Part shown: one piece after another, positions 43,548 to 53,168 of the stretch
Layout of the letters: each line of letters starts with the position of its first letter
Position numbering within the stretch: the stretch's first letter is position 1
NCBI RefSeq assembly: GCF_003315205.1
Contig: NZ_QNRR01000001.1
Location: 1,054,001 to 1,118,000 of the forward strand
Origin: Roseimicrobium gellanilyticum
GTDB lineage: Bacteria; Verrucomicrobiota; Verrucomicrobiia; Verrucomicrobiales; Verrucomicrobiaceae
DNA length: 64,000 nt
Reading direction: 5' to 3'
Notes under the pieces: model-generated
The model's database searches: none
The model's input: only the letters and a program-made list of their open reading frames with translations
What the model was told of the DNA's origin: nothing
Translations under genes and position numbers: made by a program

Positions 43548-44845
43548 TGGAACAGACCAAAGAGCACGAGAACCAGCACAATCCACACGCGGAAAAGGAG
43601 GGCGCTCACCGCCCGCGCATTCTCTGGATCAACTGCCGGCTTCTGCACCCCTTGATTGGAGGAGACCGGCTACGCACCTATCACATGCTCCGTATCTTGA
43701 AGGAGTGGTTTGAGATCACTTATTTCTGTCCGAGGACGGCCGAGGATGGTGCGGAAGCCGTGGCGCGTGCTGCGGAATATTCGGATGCCTGCGTGACTTA
43801 TCCCCACCGCTTTACGCCCAAAGGATCGCCGCGTTTTTTTGCCGAGGTGATTGCAAATTGCATTGCAGGCGCGGTGCCATACATGGCCAAAAAGTATCGC
43901 TCCAGACGCGCTGGTGAATGGTTGGAGAAGGAACTGCGCGAGACACGCTACGATTTGGTGGTGTGCGACTATCTGGTTTCGCTGGTGCACGTGCTGGAAC
44001 TCCGGGTTTCCAAAATGCCACCCGTGCTCGTATTCCAGCACAATGTGGAGTCCCTCATCTGGCAACGGCACGCCGCGGCGGCGGGGAATCCTGTGAAAAG
44101 AATGATCTTCCGCCGTGAGCGGGACCTCACCCTGCGCATGGAGGAAAGTTGCGCAACGCTTGCCGCAGGCCAGGTGACGGTGTCACCGCTGGAGACGCAA
44201 TACTTCCGTGACGAGCGGGGCATGAAAAATGTGCTGGGAAGCGTGCCGACCGGTGTGGACTGCGAGCACTTCCAGCCGACGCCTGAGAAGACCGAGCCCT
44301 ATACCATGGCCTTCCTGGGGTCGATGGATTGGGAGGCCAATGTGCTGGCAGTGCAGGGCTTCATCACGGAGAGCTTCCCCGCTATCAAGGCGCGTTTCCC
44401 CGAGGCGAAGTTCCTTGTAATCGGTCGCAATCCACCTGGGTGGCTGCGGGAAACTGCCGCCAACGATCCGTCGATTGAGGTGACGGGGACCGTGGATGAT
44501 GTGCGCCCGTATCTGGCGCGCGCAGCCATCATGGTGCTGCCCCTTTCCGTAGGTGGCGGCACACGGATCAAGGTCTTCGAAGCGATGGCTGCGGGGCTAG
44601 CCGTGGTCTCAACACCCACCGGTGTGGAAGGACTTCCTGTGGTCCACGAAGAGCACGCCTGGATTGCCTCGACAGGGACTTCGTTTACCGAGGGAGTCCT
44701 TCATTTGCTCGCGAAGCCCGAAGCCCGGCAAACGATGGCGCGCCGGGGCCGTGAGCTGGTGGAGGCCGAATTCGGATGGCGCAGGGCCGCGGAAATCTTC
44801 CGTGGATACTGCATGGAACTCATTCCAGGCGCAGTTCCTCGATAG
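43547..44845 (+). CDS. GT4-family glycosyltransferase
   Basis: The 432-residue product has the GT-B N-domain (ILWINCRLLHPLIGGDRLR), the central GVDCEHF, FLGSMDWEAN and the C-terminal donor site with GGGTRIKVFEAMAAGLAVV (sub-motif E..AAG). Such enzymes add a sugar to a lipid-linked glycan. It is last in the lipoprotein-pseudopilin-EEP operon. Its 3' end overlaps that of the convergent VanZ-domain gene by 26 bp. Confidence 0.9.
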   Translation: MEQTKEHENQHNPHAEKEGAHRPRILWINCRLLHPLIGGDRLRTYHMLRILKEWFEITYFCPRTAEDGAEAVARAAEYSDACVTYPHRFTPKGSPRFFAEVIANCIAGAVPYMAKKYRSRRAGEWLEKELRETRYDLVVCDYLVSLVHVLELRVSKMPPVLVFQHNVESLIWQRHAAAAGNPVKRMIFRRERDLTLRMEESCATLAAGQVTVSPLETQYFRDERGMKNVLGSVPTGVDCEHFQPTPEKTEPYTMAFLGSMDWEANVLAVQGFITESFPAIKARFPEAKFLVIGRNPPGWLRETAANDPSIEVTGTVDDVRPYLARAAIMVLPLSVGGGTRIKVFEAMAAGLAVVSTPTGVEGLPVVHEEHAWIASTGTSFTEGVLHLLAKPEARQTMARRGRELVEAEFGWRRAAEIFRGYCMELIPGAVPR

Positions 44846-45758
44846 TCAGAACTCCTTCCATTCCTCCACTGGAGAAAAGCGTCAGTGTATGGAGCGCGGA
44901 AAGGATGTCGGAGCTCTCTTGCTGGTGCGAAGGCAGTGGGATGGCTGTGGTATGCCTTCCAGACTGCAGGTAGGTCTCGAGATTACTGCGGGCCTTGCCA
45001 TCAGTGCTTCCATCCAACCTGACGCCGAGATGCAGCGTGGGTGTGCCATCGAGCCGGTAGTGCAGGACGAGTGAGCGGTAGTGTGTCCAGTCGCGCGATT
45101 GCGCGTCATAGCGCAGGCTCGAATAGCCATCTTTGGCGATTGGCATTTCGAGGCTCCAACTCCCGTTCTCGTGCCTTCGAACGAGGCGCTGAGGCACCCC
45201 CGCATGCTCCAGCGACCAGAGGGAAAGGGATGAAGGGGCTTCGAAATCCTCCAGCAGTGGGAATGCCGTTGCCTTTTCACGCATCAGCAGCGCGCGCTGA
45301 AGCAAGGCGTTGGCGCTTCCCAGGAGACAGACCAGGGTGAGAGCGAGGAGCCCGAACCTGGCAAAGCTCGAAGACCTCGCCGATTTCAGAAAGGACAATG
45401 TTCCGACAGTTCCTGCTAGAGATCTGACAACATCCTCCCAGTCCGCCTGTCGGCCGAAAAAGTGCTGAAGATACTCAACTCCGATTGCCAGCATGGCTGC
45501 ACTCGTGATCAGAACGGTGGCCGCACGCCAGCCATGCCATCCACGAGTTTGGGCGAAGCGCGCCGCCTCCCAAGTGAGCCACGCAAAGAGCGGTGTGTGC
45601 ATCCAGTTCCACCAGAGTGGCCACCATCCCAAAGTGGGAGGCTTGGCGGGCCACAATAGGAGAGCTAACGCTACGATCCCAACTGCGAGAAGGCGTGCCC
45701 CCGCAGGCAATGTCCTCCGAGAAGCCGGCTCAGCGATGGCTGGTCGTGCCGAGGTCAT
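44820..45758 (-). CDS. VanZ-domain protein fused to a carbohydrate-binding-like domain
   Basis: ATG 45758 gives 312 residues. The N-terminal part has several membrane helices with the VanZ pattern: WWNWMHTPLFAWLTW, VEYLQHFFGRQADWEDVV and VGTL. The C-terminal 130 residues are soluble and beta-rich (LEDFEAPSSLSLWSLEHAG...SLVLHYRLDG), like a family 11 type carbohydrate-binding module. VanZ-like proteins are linked to glycopeptide resistance, but most have unknown roles. Its 5' end overlaps the GT gene by 29 bp. Confidence 0.75.
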   Translation of the reverse strand: MTSARPAIAEPASRRTLPAGARLLAVGIVALALLLWPAKPPTLGWWPLWWNWMHTPLFAWLTWEAARFAQTRGWHGWRAATVLITSAAMLAIGVEYLQHFFGRQADWEDVVRSLAGTVGTLSFLKSARSSSFARFGLLALTLVCLLGSANALLQRALLMREKATAFPLLEDFEAPSSLSLWSLEHAGVPQRLVRRHENGSWSLEMPIAKDGYSSLRYDAQSRDWTHYRSLVLHYRLDGTPTLHLGVRLDGSTDGKARSNLETYLQSGRHTTAIPLPSHQQESSDILSALHTLTLFSSGGMEGVLTIEELRLE

Positions 45759-47064
45759 GAGAGAAGACTTCAGGAAATCTCCGATGCAGAGCGTCGTAAG
45801 CAGACTGCAATCGTTCCATGGCATTCGGCTCGCTGTAGGTGGGATAGGGGCGCCAGTGAAATGGCGCCAGGTCGACCGTCCACGGAAGGCCCCGCGCGGA
45901 GGATCGATCGCGAAGGAAGCCATTGAGTTTGCCCAGACTCACGTGGCACGAGATATTTTTTGCAGCCCATTCATGAGGCCGGAGTTTCGCGGAGTTTTCC
46001 AGCAGTGCCATGAGGTCGGTGGCGGTCTGTGTGCCAGAGAGCAGCGCCCCGGTCTCTTCATGGATGTATTGCACACTGCCGACGTGCGCACCGTCTCGCA
46101 TGCCCAGTGCAGCTCCAGCGAAAAGCGCTTCCACGGCAGCCACGCAACTGCCCTCACGACGAGACAGGAGCAGTGCTACCTTGGAGTCGCATTGATGCCG
46201 GGTGACTTCGTCGATAGGAAGGCTCTCAAGCAAGGTCACCTGCTGAGGCACGCGATACAGGCACATCATTTTCCTGATGTGCTCCGCCGTATACCCCGCC
46301 TCGGTTTGTCCGATGAGCGTCACCCGGAGATCCGCCGGCATTTTGCGAAGTGCAGAGAACAGTTCGAAGTGCCTCTTGAATGGAGCCCAATTGGCAACCA
46401 TGAGGATGTCTGTGCTCCGTTCGCTGTGCGGCTTCGGAGTAAAGAATTTCGGATTCACCCAATCGCTTGCAGAGAGCACAGGTGGACACTGAATCCGCGG
46501 GTGGAAAGCCTGCAGTTTCGCAGCCTCGGAGGCATGGCTGGGCAGCACATGGATTTCTCCCGTTGTCTTCGAGAGGATGGCTTCGAGGAGCAGGTAGTCG
46601 GTGGGGGACCAGCTGGTGCCCCAAAGGATGTCATACTGGCTGGCAAGGGCATCGAGGTCGTTGAGACCATTGAGCAGTCGATACCAGTTGTACTCAAACT
46701 GCACCATCAGCACACCGCGTTCACCATGGTCACCCGGTGCCTTGAGAATGATGCTCCTCGTCAACTGGCTTTGTTGGGTGAGGTAGCTGCGGTATCTCGA
46801 ACTTGATGGTGAGGGAGGAGGTGACGTGCTCGCTTCAGCTTCCTGGTGATTCTTGCGAGCATCTCCCAGCCATCTCCACAGTTGCGCGGACTCGGAACGT
46901 TGAAACGCAGTGACCGCCCGGAGTTGGGCGGTCACTGTGTTTGGCGAGAGCCAGGATGCTGTTTGAAGCGCCAGGGCCTGTGCGTTTCGGAGGGCCTGGC
47001 TGTGCTTCAGATCATCTTTGAGCCGGATGCCAAGTCGTCGTGCCGCTGTACGCATTTGTTCCAT
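45730..47064 (-). CDS. Glycosyltransferase-like protein, GT-B fold
   Basis: The 444-residue product has a C-terminal half matching GT4-type enzymes: DILMVANWAPFKRH, VTLIGQTEAGY, the donor motif LSRREGSCVAAVEALFAGAAL with a Glu. The N-terminal half, with its Ser/Pro-rich stretch, is less typical. The gene lies in the large minus-strand glycan locus. It most likely adds a sugar to a lipid-linked chain. Confidence 0.83.
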   Translation of the reverse strand: MEQMRTAARRLGIRLKDDLKHSQALRNAQALALQTASWLSPNTVTAQLRAVTAFQRSESAQLWRWLGDARKNHQEAEASTSPPPSPSSSRYRSYLTQQSQLTRSIILKAPGDHGERGVLMVQFEYNWYRLLNGLNDLDALASQYDILWGTSWSPTDYLLLEAILSKTTGEIHVLPSHASEAAKLQAFHPRIQCPPVLSASDWVNPKFFTPKPHSERSTDILMVANWAPFKRHFELFSALRKMPADLRVTLIGQTEAGYTAEHIRKMMCLYRVPQQVTLLESLPIDEVTRHQCDSKVALLLSRREGSCVAAVEALFAGAALGMRDGAHVGSVQYIHEETGALLSGTQTATDLMALLENSAKLRPHEWAAKNISCHVSLGKLNGFLRDRSSARGLPWTVDLAPFHWRPYPTYSEPNAMERLQSAYDALHRRFPEVFSHDLGTTSHR

Positions 47065-47131
47065 GAAGTGGGAGTGAATGAAGGGACGGGATGGTGATGG
47101 CGCCGTGTCTCATGGACATCGTTGCAGGAGG

Positions 47132-47836
47132 TCAATCGCGACGCTGGAAGATGGCGATATTCGGAGCATAGGCCCACGGCTTCCACTGGGGGCACTCCTT
47201 GAGCACCCGCTGGCAGACACGATTCACTCCGGGAAATGCGTCGACATCGTGGAAGGCGACAAAACCCGAGGGCGCCACCAGGCTGCCCCATGCTGCGAAG
47301 TCATACCACGCATGGAGATACTCATGGATGGCATCAATGAACACCATGCTGATGGCCTCTCCGCTCCATGAGGTGAAAGCGGCATCCGAGACGTCCCTGA
47401 CGTGTCGAATATTGGTCATGCCATCGGTGTGCTCGCGGAAGAGGGCGAGATCCTTCTCATGACCACCCTCTCCAAGATAGGGGTCGACGGCGACCACTGT
47501 CCGCTTGGTGGCCGCAGCCAAAGCACGGGTTGTGACGCCGCGGAAGCTGCCGATTTCCACGATGGGGCTGTCCATGGTTTCAGATTCGGCCACTGCTGCG
47601 AGCAGCACCTCAAGCTGACCCTGAGTCACTGCGGTGTGAGGCAATCCTGTGCCGGCTTCCTGTGTCACGCGGGCTCCGGCCCCCGTAAAGACTGGTACCA
47701 GCGAACGGTGGGTCTTCCGTGAAGTGAATTCATGGAGTCTCCTCCGAACCGTCCAGTTCCAGAATCTTGCGACGTTCCAGCGCGAGCGATTCCGCCAGAG
47801 AGAAGGCGATTCCGGAATGGGAATGAGACGGTTCAT
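47132..47836 (-). CDS. Class I SAM methyltransferase (Methyltransf_24 type)
   Basis: The 234-residue product has the SAM loop VEIGSFRGVTTRALA (about residues 92-106), an acidic strand end VAVDPYLGEG, VFIDAIHEY and the FHDVDAFPG segment. This pattern matches cephamycin/CmcI-type and sugar O-methyltransferases. It has no membrane anchor. It sits between a glycosyltransferase and another methyltransferase in the glycan locus, which suggests methylation of a sugar residue. Confidence 0.86.
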   Translation of the reverse strand: MNRLIPIPESPSLWRNRSRWNVARFWNWTVRRRLHEFTSRKTHRSLVPVFTGAGARVTQEAGTGLPHTAVTQGQLEVLLAAVAESETMDSPIVEIGSFRGVTTRALAAATKRTVVAVDPYLGEGGHEKDLALFREHTDGMTNIRHVRDVSDAAFTSWSGEAISMVFIDAIHEYLHAWYDFAAWGSLVAPSGFVAFHDVDAFPGVNRVCQRVLKECPQWKPWAYAPNIAIFQRRD

Positions 47837-47894
47837 GACAGATTAGCTGATGTAGAAAGAAGGAGGGTGAGGTCTGCTGCGCGCAGGAATGGCA

Positions 47895-48563
47895 TCACAG
47901 ACCGAGGCAATTGCCATCTCGATAAAAAATCGTGGTCTCGTCGACTCCAAGCCCCGCAGGCTTGAGGCCTTGGAGTCGAAGCTTCCGGAAGCCTTTTTGT
48001 TCCAGTTCCGCGATGCCTTCCTGATAGCGGGGCCTTGAGGAGTCATCCCAGAGAATCACACCATCGGAAGCCAGGCGCGGAAGGCAATGGCGTGCACAAT
48101 CGACACGCATCCTGCCATCAATGAGAATGATCTGAAACTCGCCCACAGCCTGCGATGCGGCGCGGGGGTAGTTGTCCCCGAGAGGCACGAGGAGGATGCG
48201 GACGTTTGAAGATGCGGGAATCATCTCCTTCACACGCTGGAGCCATTGCTCTTCGTGCTCCACGGCGACCACCTCCTTCACGCGTGAGCTCCAGAAAACC
48301 GTGGAAAAGCCGCTGCCGAACTCCAGCACACGGTGGTCGGGTTTCAATCTCTCTTCCAGCAGTGCCAGAATGGGGTAGTTGAGATAGGCGAGAGGTTTTC
48401 CCTGGGCATCGACAGGAAGATTTTTTTCCAACGATCTCAGGTAACCTGTCTGCAGAAGGTAAGAGCTGGAGTGCCGGATGAGATGGCGGCAACGCCAGAG
48501 GACCGCGAGCCTGGGAGCCCGGCGTTCAACCAGGGTTTGGAGTTTGGAGATGAAGGTTGCCAT
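47895..48563 (-). CDS. Class I SAM-dependent methyltransferase
   Basis: The 222-residue product has the SAM-binding strand-loop VLEFGSGFSTVFW, an acidic strand end VAVEHEEQW and the segment IILIDGRMRVDCARH followed by DDSSRPRY. This arrangement is like small sugar or phospholipid methyltransferases. ATG 48563 is preferred over TTG 48566. It is a separate enzyme from the FkbM family members further upstream. Confidence 0.85.
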   Translation of the reverse strand: MATFISKLQTLVERRAPRLAVLWRCRHLIRHSSSYLLQTGYLRSLEKNLPVDAQGKPLAYLNYPILALLEERLKPDHRVLEFGSGFSTVFWSSRVKEVVAVEHEEQWLQRVKEMIPASSNVRILLVPLGDNYPRAASQAVGEFQIILIDGRMRVDCARHCLPRLASDGVILWDDSSRPRYQEGIAELEQKGFRKLRLQGLKPAGLGVDETTIFYRDGNCLGL

Positions 48564-48627
48564 CAATCGACTGTTTCAAAGAGTGACTGCACGCGCTGCC
48601 GTAGCCAGGGGCTCTGAGGTGCCGGCC

Positions 48628-49482
48628 TCATGCGCTTTGCCGGGGATGCATGATCAGATACCCACGCGAGGCCCCGCGTACTTCGTTCAGGGCGGTCGAC
48701 AAATCCGCAGGCGACAGGACGTTGCGAGTTATCTCAAGATAGTGGGGAATGCTCTTGGGAGCATGGGACACGTACTCAATGTCGTGCGAGTCCTGAAAAC
48801 GGCTCTGCAGGAGATTGCGTGTGGATTCTCCGGGAGAGTCCTTGGTCTCGTGCAGTTCCACCACGATGACGGAGTCGCGAAGCGCCGGGCATTTCATGGG
48901 GTCGATCAAAAAAGTTTCCCCGCCTTCGATGTCACAAAAGAGCAGCCCCTTGCTTTTGGCAGGGCCAAGAAGCTTCCCTAGTTCTTCGAAGGTGCACAGC
49001 AGGTTGATGCGAAGATTTGAAATCTGATTGAGCCGCGCGAGCCGTGCCTGCGCGCGTCGGGCGAAGGGGTCGATGTCGAACGCATGCACGACAGTGTCAG
49101 GGAGGCGGGCCGCCAGCAGCACGGCGTAGTACCCTTCGGCTGCCCCCACATCCACGATGACACTGGGTGGTGATTGGAAAAGCCTTTCCAGAAACGGATG
49201 CAGTTCATCTTCGTAGCTGCCGATCCACTTAGGAAGAATGGGCCCCCACAGGCCCACTTCGTCCAGATAAGGCAGACCTTGGAAGGGGCCGGAGAGAACC
49301 GTGGGAGGCGCGCCCCCGTACAATAGGGGGCGCACCTGGTTTTGAAACTTCCCGTACCTCTTCTTGCAATGCTGACGGAAGCGATAGGAACTCAGGAACT
49401 GATACACCTTCGGGAATGCAGCTTTGGCTGCACCACGACAGGTTTGCGTGATCTTTTTGCGCCAGGTCGAGGAAGCGGACAT
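48628..49482 (-). CDS. Diverged FkbM-like methyltransferase
   Basis: The 284-residue protein has the SAM loop VIVDVGAAEGYYAVLLA, FDIDPFARRAQ as the acidic strand end and LLFCDIEGGETFL, which resembles the FkbM IDxEGxE site. The overall match to FkbM is weaker than for the four clear copies. It is probably a sugar O-methyltransferase of the locus. Confidence 0.78.
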   Translation of the reverse strand: MSASSTWRKKITQTCRGAAKAAFPKVYQFLSSYRFRQHCKKRYGKFQNQVRPLLYGGAPPTVLSGPFQGLPYLDEVGLWGPILPKWIGSYEDELHPFLERLFQSPPSVIVDVGAAEGYYAVLLAARLPDTVVHAFDIDPFARRAQARLARLNQISNLRINLLCTFEELGKLLGPAKSKGLLFCDIEGGETFLIDPMKCPALRDSVIVVELHETKDSPGESTRNLLQSRFQDSHDIEYVSHAPKSIPHYLEITRNVLSPADLSTALNEVRGASRGYLIMHPRQSA

Positions 49483-49494
49483 GTGAAGAATTAG

Positions 49495-50289
49495 TCAGCG
49501 GCGGGTCAGCCGCTTCAAAATGCCGCGAGGACCAGCAGCCCGCGCGCGCTTGTAGAGGGTTCGGCTTCGGAACCAGCACCAACGAAGAAACAGGCGCATG
49601 TTGACTGGCCCGAAGTACACGGGCGGATGCCCCGTGTCATGACCCAGCAGAGCCGCGTATTCTTCGACGAAGGGATTGCGATCATGAATGATCTTGGCGC
49701 GAGCAAAGCCGCCGAGCACCACGGGATAGTTGGTGCGGAAATTGAATTCCGCCGGCAGGATGTAGTGGCGCAGATCCGAGTGAAACAGAGTGTGGCGGAA
49801 GGCGGGCTGGTCAGCCGGCCGCTTGTGCTGGAAGACGTTCAGGTAGTTTTCCTCCCAGGCTTTGAAGAAGGCAATGGTCCGCGGTTCCCGCCGATACACC
49901 ACCACCCCGGTGTTCAACGCGGGGAACGAATCCGGAAATTCCTCGAAGGCATACTCATTGCGATACACCTCATGAGCGATGGCGAGATCGTACTTCTCAA
50001 GCGGCAGGAAGATATCCTCGCAGGGCTGGCACATCCAGGTATCTGAGTCGAGGAACAACGTCTCGTCGTATGGAGTCGCTGCCATGGAGCGGATCTTTCC
50101 GGGGCGCCCCATGTTGCCACCCTCAACCGGAATGACCTGCTCAAAGAGTCCCGGTGGCGGTGTTTGATCCGTAAAGAGTGTCATGGGAAAGCCCGGCATT
50201 ACTGCCTGCACGGACTTTGCCGAGATCACTGCCTCAGCCAGGTACTTGGGTCCTGTAGCCACGTAGATGATGCCTCGAGTCTTTGTCAT
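49495..50289 (-). CDS. Nucleotide-sugar glycosyltransferase (GT8-like)
   Basis: From ATG 50289 the product is 264 residues. It reads IIYVATGPKYLAEAV at the start, a metal-site FLDSDTWMC and ALNTGVVVYRREP, a pattern seen in GT8-like or nucleotide-diphospho-sugar transferases with a GT-A fold. The frame is open further upstream, but that part overlaps the previous gene. It lies in the middle of the glycan locus. Confidence 0.82.
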   Translation of the reverse strand: MTKTRGIIYVATGPKYLAEAVISAKSVQAVMPGFPMTLFTDQTPPPGLFEQVIPVEGGNMGRPGKIRSMAATPYDETLFLDSDTWMCQPCEDIFLPLEKYDLAIAHEVYRNEYAFEEFPDSFPALNTGVVVYRREPRTIAFFKAWEENYLNVFQHKRPADQPAFRHTLFHSDLRHYILPAEFNFRTNYPVVLGGFARAKIIHDRNPFVEEYAALLGHDTGHPPVYFGPVNMRLFLRWCWFRSRTLYKRARAAGPRGILKRLTRR

Positions 50290-50329
50290 GTATTTCTGAA
50301 GCCCTTCACTTGGATTCAGGCGGGTACGT

Positions 50330-51370
50330 TCACTTGGATCTGGCGAGGTCCGGTTTCTGAGAAGCGGAAGCGGATGAGCGCTCCGTTTCCTGTACCAGCG
50401 CATGGAATCCCTGCTTGTATTGTGGAGAGTAGGTGATGCGCAAGGGGATCGTCTTCAGCAGGTTGAGCCACTGCCTGCCACTGCGGAGCGCAAGGATGGC
50501 GGCCGGCACTCCGGCTTCGGCAAGGTGGAAGATGGCCGTGGCGCCTTCAGACCGCTCACGAGCCTGCTTGAGCACTGCGTCCATGGATTCGCGCACGTCA
50601 CGAGTCCACCGTCTTACCTGATCCCGGGTGAAATAAACTTCGCTGAGATGGGCGAGGCGATGGCGCAAAACCCCACCCGCCGATCCACTGCGGGGACTCT
50701 GCTTCTTGCAAACGAAGCGCCCAAACACCGCAAGCGGCTCTGGCTCATACCGGCAGTCATCCTGAAAACTGACGGCACGTCGTGGCTCGGAGAGTGAGGC
50801 GTTGTAGGGTTCGAGCGCGGAGAGGTTGACCCCGCGGTGCAGACGCCAGAAATAGCTCAGGTTTCCAATGGTGTAGGTGAAGAATGCCTCCAGTACACGG
50901 TCGCGATATGTGATGACGCGCGACTCACTGCCGTAAAGGGAGCGCATGGGTTCATCCGGATTGGACGTGAAGGAACCATCTTCCTCGATGTCCACCATGA
51001 GGAAGTTTCGCGCCAATACCGGTTCTTTGTTGGCCTGCAGACTCTTCACGTTTTCTTCGAGCAGTGTCGGTTGGAAGAGATTGTCATCTTCGAGCACACA
51101 GGCGAATTCCGTGTCGTCGAACACCGGCTCAGGCGCGAACGCCTTGCAAAGGTTCAGCGCGGCTCCCAGGTTCTTTGCGTTCGGTCGGCACTCGATACGG
51201 GCATCACCAAGCTCGTTGACGATGGCAAGGGACTCTTGATCCGGTGAGTCGTCATACACCACGGCCCGCCAGTCGGTGTACGTCTGGCTGTAGAGTCCTG
51301 CCAGCGCCCGGCGCAGCAGCGCGGGGCGCTTGTAGGTGATGATGCGCACTTCTACCTTGGGCCGGGACAT
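50330..51370 (-). CDS. GT2-family glycosyltransferase
   Basis: The 346-residue product begins with VEVRIITYKRPALLRRAL, then VVYDDSPDQESLAI and the metal-site ACVLEDDNLFQP, typical of inverting GT2 enzymes. The C-terminal third is less conserved and carries FRKTIPLRITYSP-type basic stretches. Its acceptor is unknown. It is separated by about 50 bases from the next gene of the operon. Confidence 0.88.
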   Translation of the reverse strand: MSRPKVEVRIITYKRPALLRRALAGLYSQTYTDWRAVVYDDSPDQESLAIVNELGDARIECRPNAKNLGAALNLCKAFAPEPVFDDTEFACVLEDDNLFQPTLLEENVKSLQANKEPVLARNFLMVDIEEDGSFTSNPDEPMRSLYGSESRVITYRDRVLEAFFTYTIGNLSYFWRLHRGVNLSALEPYNASLSEPRRAVSFQDDCRYEPEPLAVFGRFVCKKQSPRSGSAGGVLRHRLAHLSEVYFTRDQVRRWTRDVRESMDAVLKQARERSEGATAIFHLAEAGVPAAILALRSGRQWLNLLKTIPLRITYSPQYKQGFHALVQETERSSASASQKPDLARSK

Positions 51371-51420
51371 GGCAATGGGTCAGGAGGACGCAGGAGTCGG
51401 GCGGAAGCGCATGCTCTCTC

Positions 51421-52272
51421 TCAAGCCGCACGCGTGGCGGATTTCCGATAGGCGTAGATGCAAACGTCCTGAAAATGGCCGCGGCGGAAGGGGCGCTGCA
51501 GCTTGCCCTCGATTTGATAGCCAAATCCGGCCGACTCCAGCATCCCCAAGAAGGCCGTCATGGTATCCTGTTCCGGAACAATGTGATGGTGGTACTCGAT
51601 CACCATCTGCTCGATGAGTTGGATCTTCCCAGACTCTACCAGATCCACCAGCACGTCCTGCTCACCGCCTTCAATGTCGAGCTTCAGGAAATCGACCGGG
51701 CCACTCATGTGGTCGGAGAGTTTTGCGGCCGGCACCATCTGGCAGCGCTCGGAGGTTCGCTCCTTCATGCGGCTGGCGAGCAGGGAGCCGGGGCTCTCGT
51801 CCTTGGTGTAGAAGGCAATTTCTCCTGTCTCATTGGCTAGAGCCTTGGCATGTGCGGTGACATCCGCGAGGTTGTTGCGCCGGATGGTTTCCTCCAGGCA
51901 CTGGAAGGCGGAAGGCTGGGGCTCGAAGGCGGTGATGCGCGCCTTGGGATAGAGGCATTTGAAATAGACGAGTGCCATCCCGATGTTGCTGCCGCAGTCG
52001 AGGATCACAGGATCTTCGCGGTGCGCCTTGAAGTAGTAGCTCTGGCGCATGAAGATCTCGTAGAAGAGATATTTCAGCGTTTCCAGGCTGCAGTAGCTCA
52101 TCTCCATGCCGGCGAGGCTTGCCGTCTTGCGAGTCTTGTCGACACGACCCAGGACAAACAGATTCACATATTCCCGGCACAGTCGGCGGCGAAGATCCTT
52201 GGGGAATGGAAATGCCCAAATCGCCTGGAGAGCGCGTTTGAGTTCAATGGGTTGTCGCAGGTACCGAATCAT
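51421..52272 (-). CDS. FkbM-family methyltransferase
   Basis: From ATG 52272 the product is 283 residues. It has the FkbM SAM loop ILDCGSNIGMALVYF, ITAFEPQPSAFQ and the signature FLKLDIEGGEQDVL. FkbM enzymes place O-methyl groups on sugars and polyketides. The start overlaps the upstream GT9-like stop by 4 bp (ATGA), indicating coupling. Confidence 0.93.
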   Translation of the reverse strand: MIRYLRQPIELKRALQAIWAFPFPKDLRRRLCREYVNLFVLGRVDKTRKTASLAGMEMSYCSLETLKYLFYEIFMRQSYYFKAHREDPVILDCGSNIGMALVYFKCLYPKARITAFEPQPSAFQCLEETIRRNNLADVTAHAKALANETGEIAFYTKDESPGSLLASRMKERTSERCQMVPAAKLSDHMSGPVDFLKLDIEGGEQDVLVDLVESGKIQLIEQMVIEYHHHIVPEQDTMTAFLGMLESAGFGYQIEGKLQRPFRRGHFQDVCIYAYRKSATRAA

Positions 52273-53168
52273 GAGATGGCGTCCAGAGTCTTCTTGATGG
52301 CGTCCCGTACCATGGCCGGGGTGATTTGCCGAAGGCATTTTTTGTCATACGGGCAGTCAGTGCGCAGCCAGCACGGGGCGCATGGAACGGGGGAGTAGAA
52401 CTGCCGGGCAAGCGGATAGGGGTAGGTGCCTTCGTAACCGCCAATGACGACGACTGACGGCACCTGATAGGCGTGGGCGACATGCATGCCTCCGGACGGA
52501 GGCCCCACAAACACTGCCGCCTCCTGGATGCACGCGGCGAACTGGGGCATGGTCGTACGACCCACCAGCGAGCGAAAGCGGGGATGCGCCGGCGGCTGAT
52601 CAAACACACTCTCCGTGCCGACCTCCAAGACAGCGATATCGGGAGCCAACAGTTCAATCATTTGCTGCCAGTACTCTTTGGGCCACTGCTTGTTCGGAGT
52701 CCATGCACTGGCCACCGTTTGCATCACCACTGCCGGGGCGTCTTTGGGAAAGGACGAGGGGAGTTCCTCTGGTGGCCTGCGGGGGAGGGAGGTGGTATGC
52801 TCGCTCAGGCGCAGGCCCATTTGCAAAGCCATCTGCTCGACGATCGCAAGCCGGTGGCGCTGGAGATACATCAACCCAATGCTTCCCGCCGGAATGGTTT
52901 CCTGCTGATAGGGGACAATAAGCAGGCCGTCGGTCGACGCAGGCATGAGGGACATGTGCCTCGCATGGAAGGTGAGCTTGCACGAGGGTGCCTTTTGGGA
53001 CGCGGCTTGCACCACGGAAAGAGCCATCAACTCGTCCCCCAGACCACCGGCCACAGACCAGACATCCAGAGAGCGGCGCCGCCAAGGGGGCATCTTCAGC
53101 CGAAGCGCCCAACTCAGTTCAGTACGGCGCCGACGGGCGAGAGCCCGGAACTTCGAAAGAAGGGTCAT
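52269..53168 (-). CDS. GT9-family (heptosyltransferase-like) glycosyltransferase
   Basis: From ATG 53168 the product is 299 residues. Features are WSVAGGLGDELMALSVVQAA at the start, the VGTESVFDQPP region and the donor-site FVGPPSGGMHVAHAYQVPSVV with a following PCAPCWL cysteine segment. GT9 enzymes include LPS heptosyltransferases. It overlaps its FkbM neighbours by 4 bp on both sides, so the three genes are a tight translational unit. Confidence 0.9.
   Translation of the reverse strand: MTLLSKFRALARRRRTELSWALRLKMPPWRRRSLDVWSVAGGLGDELMALSVVQAASQKAPSCKLTFHARHMSLMPASTDGLLIVPYQQETIPAGSIGLMYLQRHRLAIVEQMALQMGLRLSEHTTSLPRRPPEELPSSFPKDAPAVVMQTVASAWTPNKQWPKEYWQQMIELLAPDIAVLEVGTESVFDQPPAHPRFRSLVGRTTMPQFAACIQEAAVFVGPPSGGMHVAHAYQVPSVVVIGGYEGTYPYPLARQFYSPVPCAPCWLRTDCPYDKKCLRQITPAMVRDAIKKTLDAIS

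Noticed and set aside
45493-46806. A 437-codon plus-strand frame antisense to the VanZ and glycosyltransferase genes
   Set aside because: The minus-strand genes show family motifs and neat overlaps with neighbours; the plus-strand product shows none.
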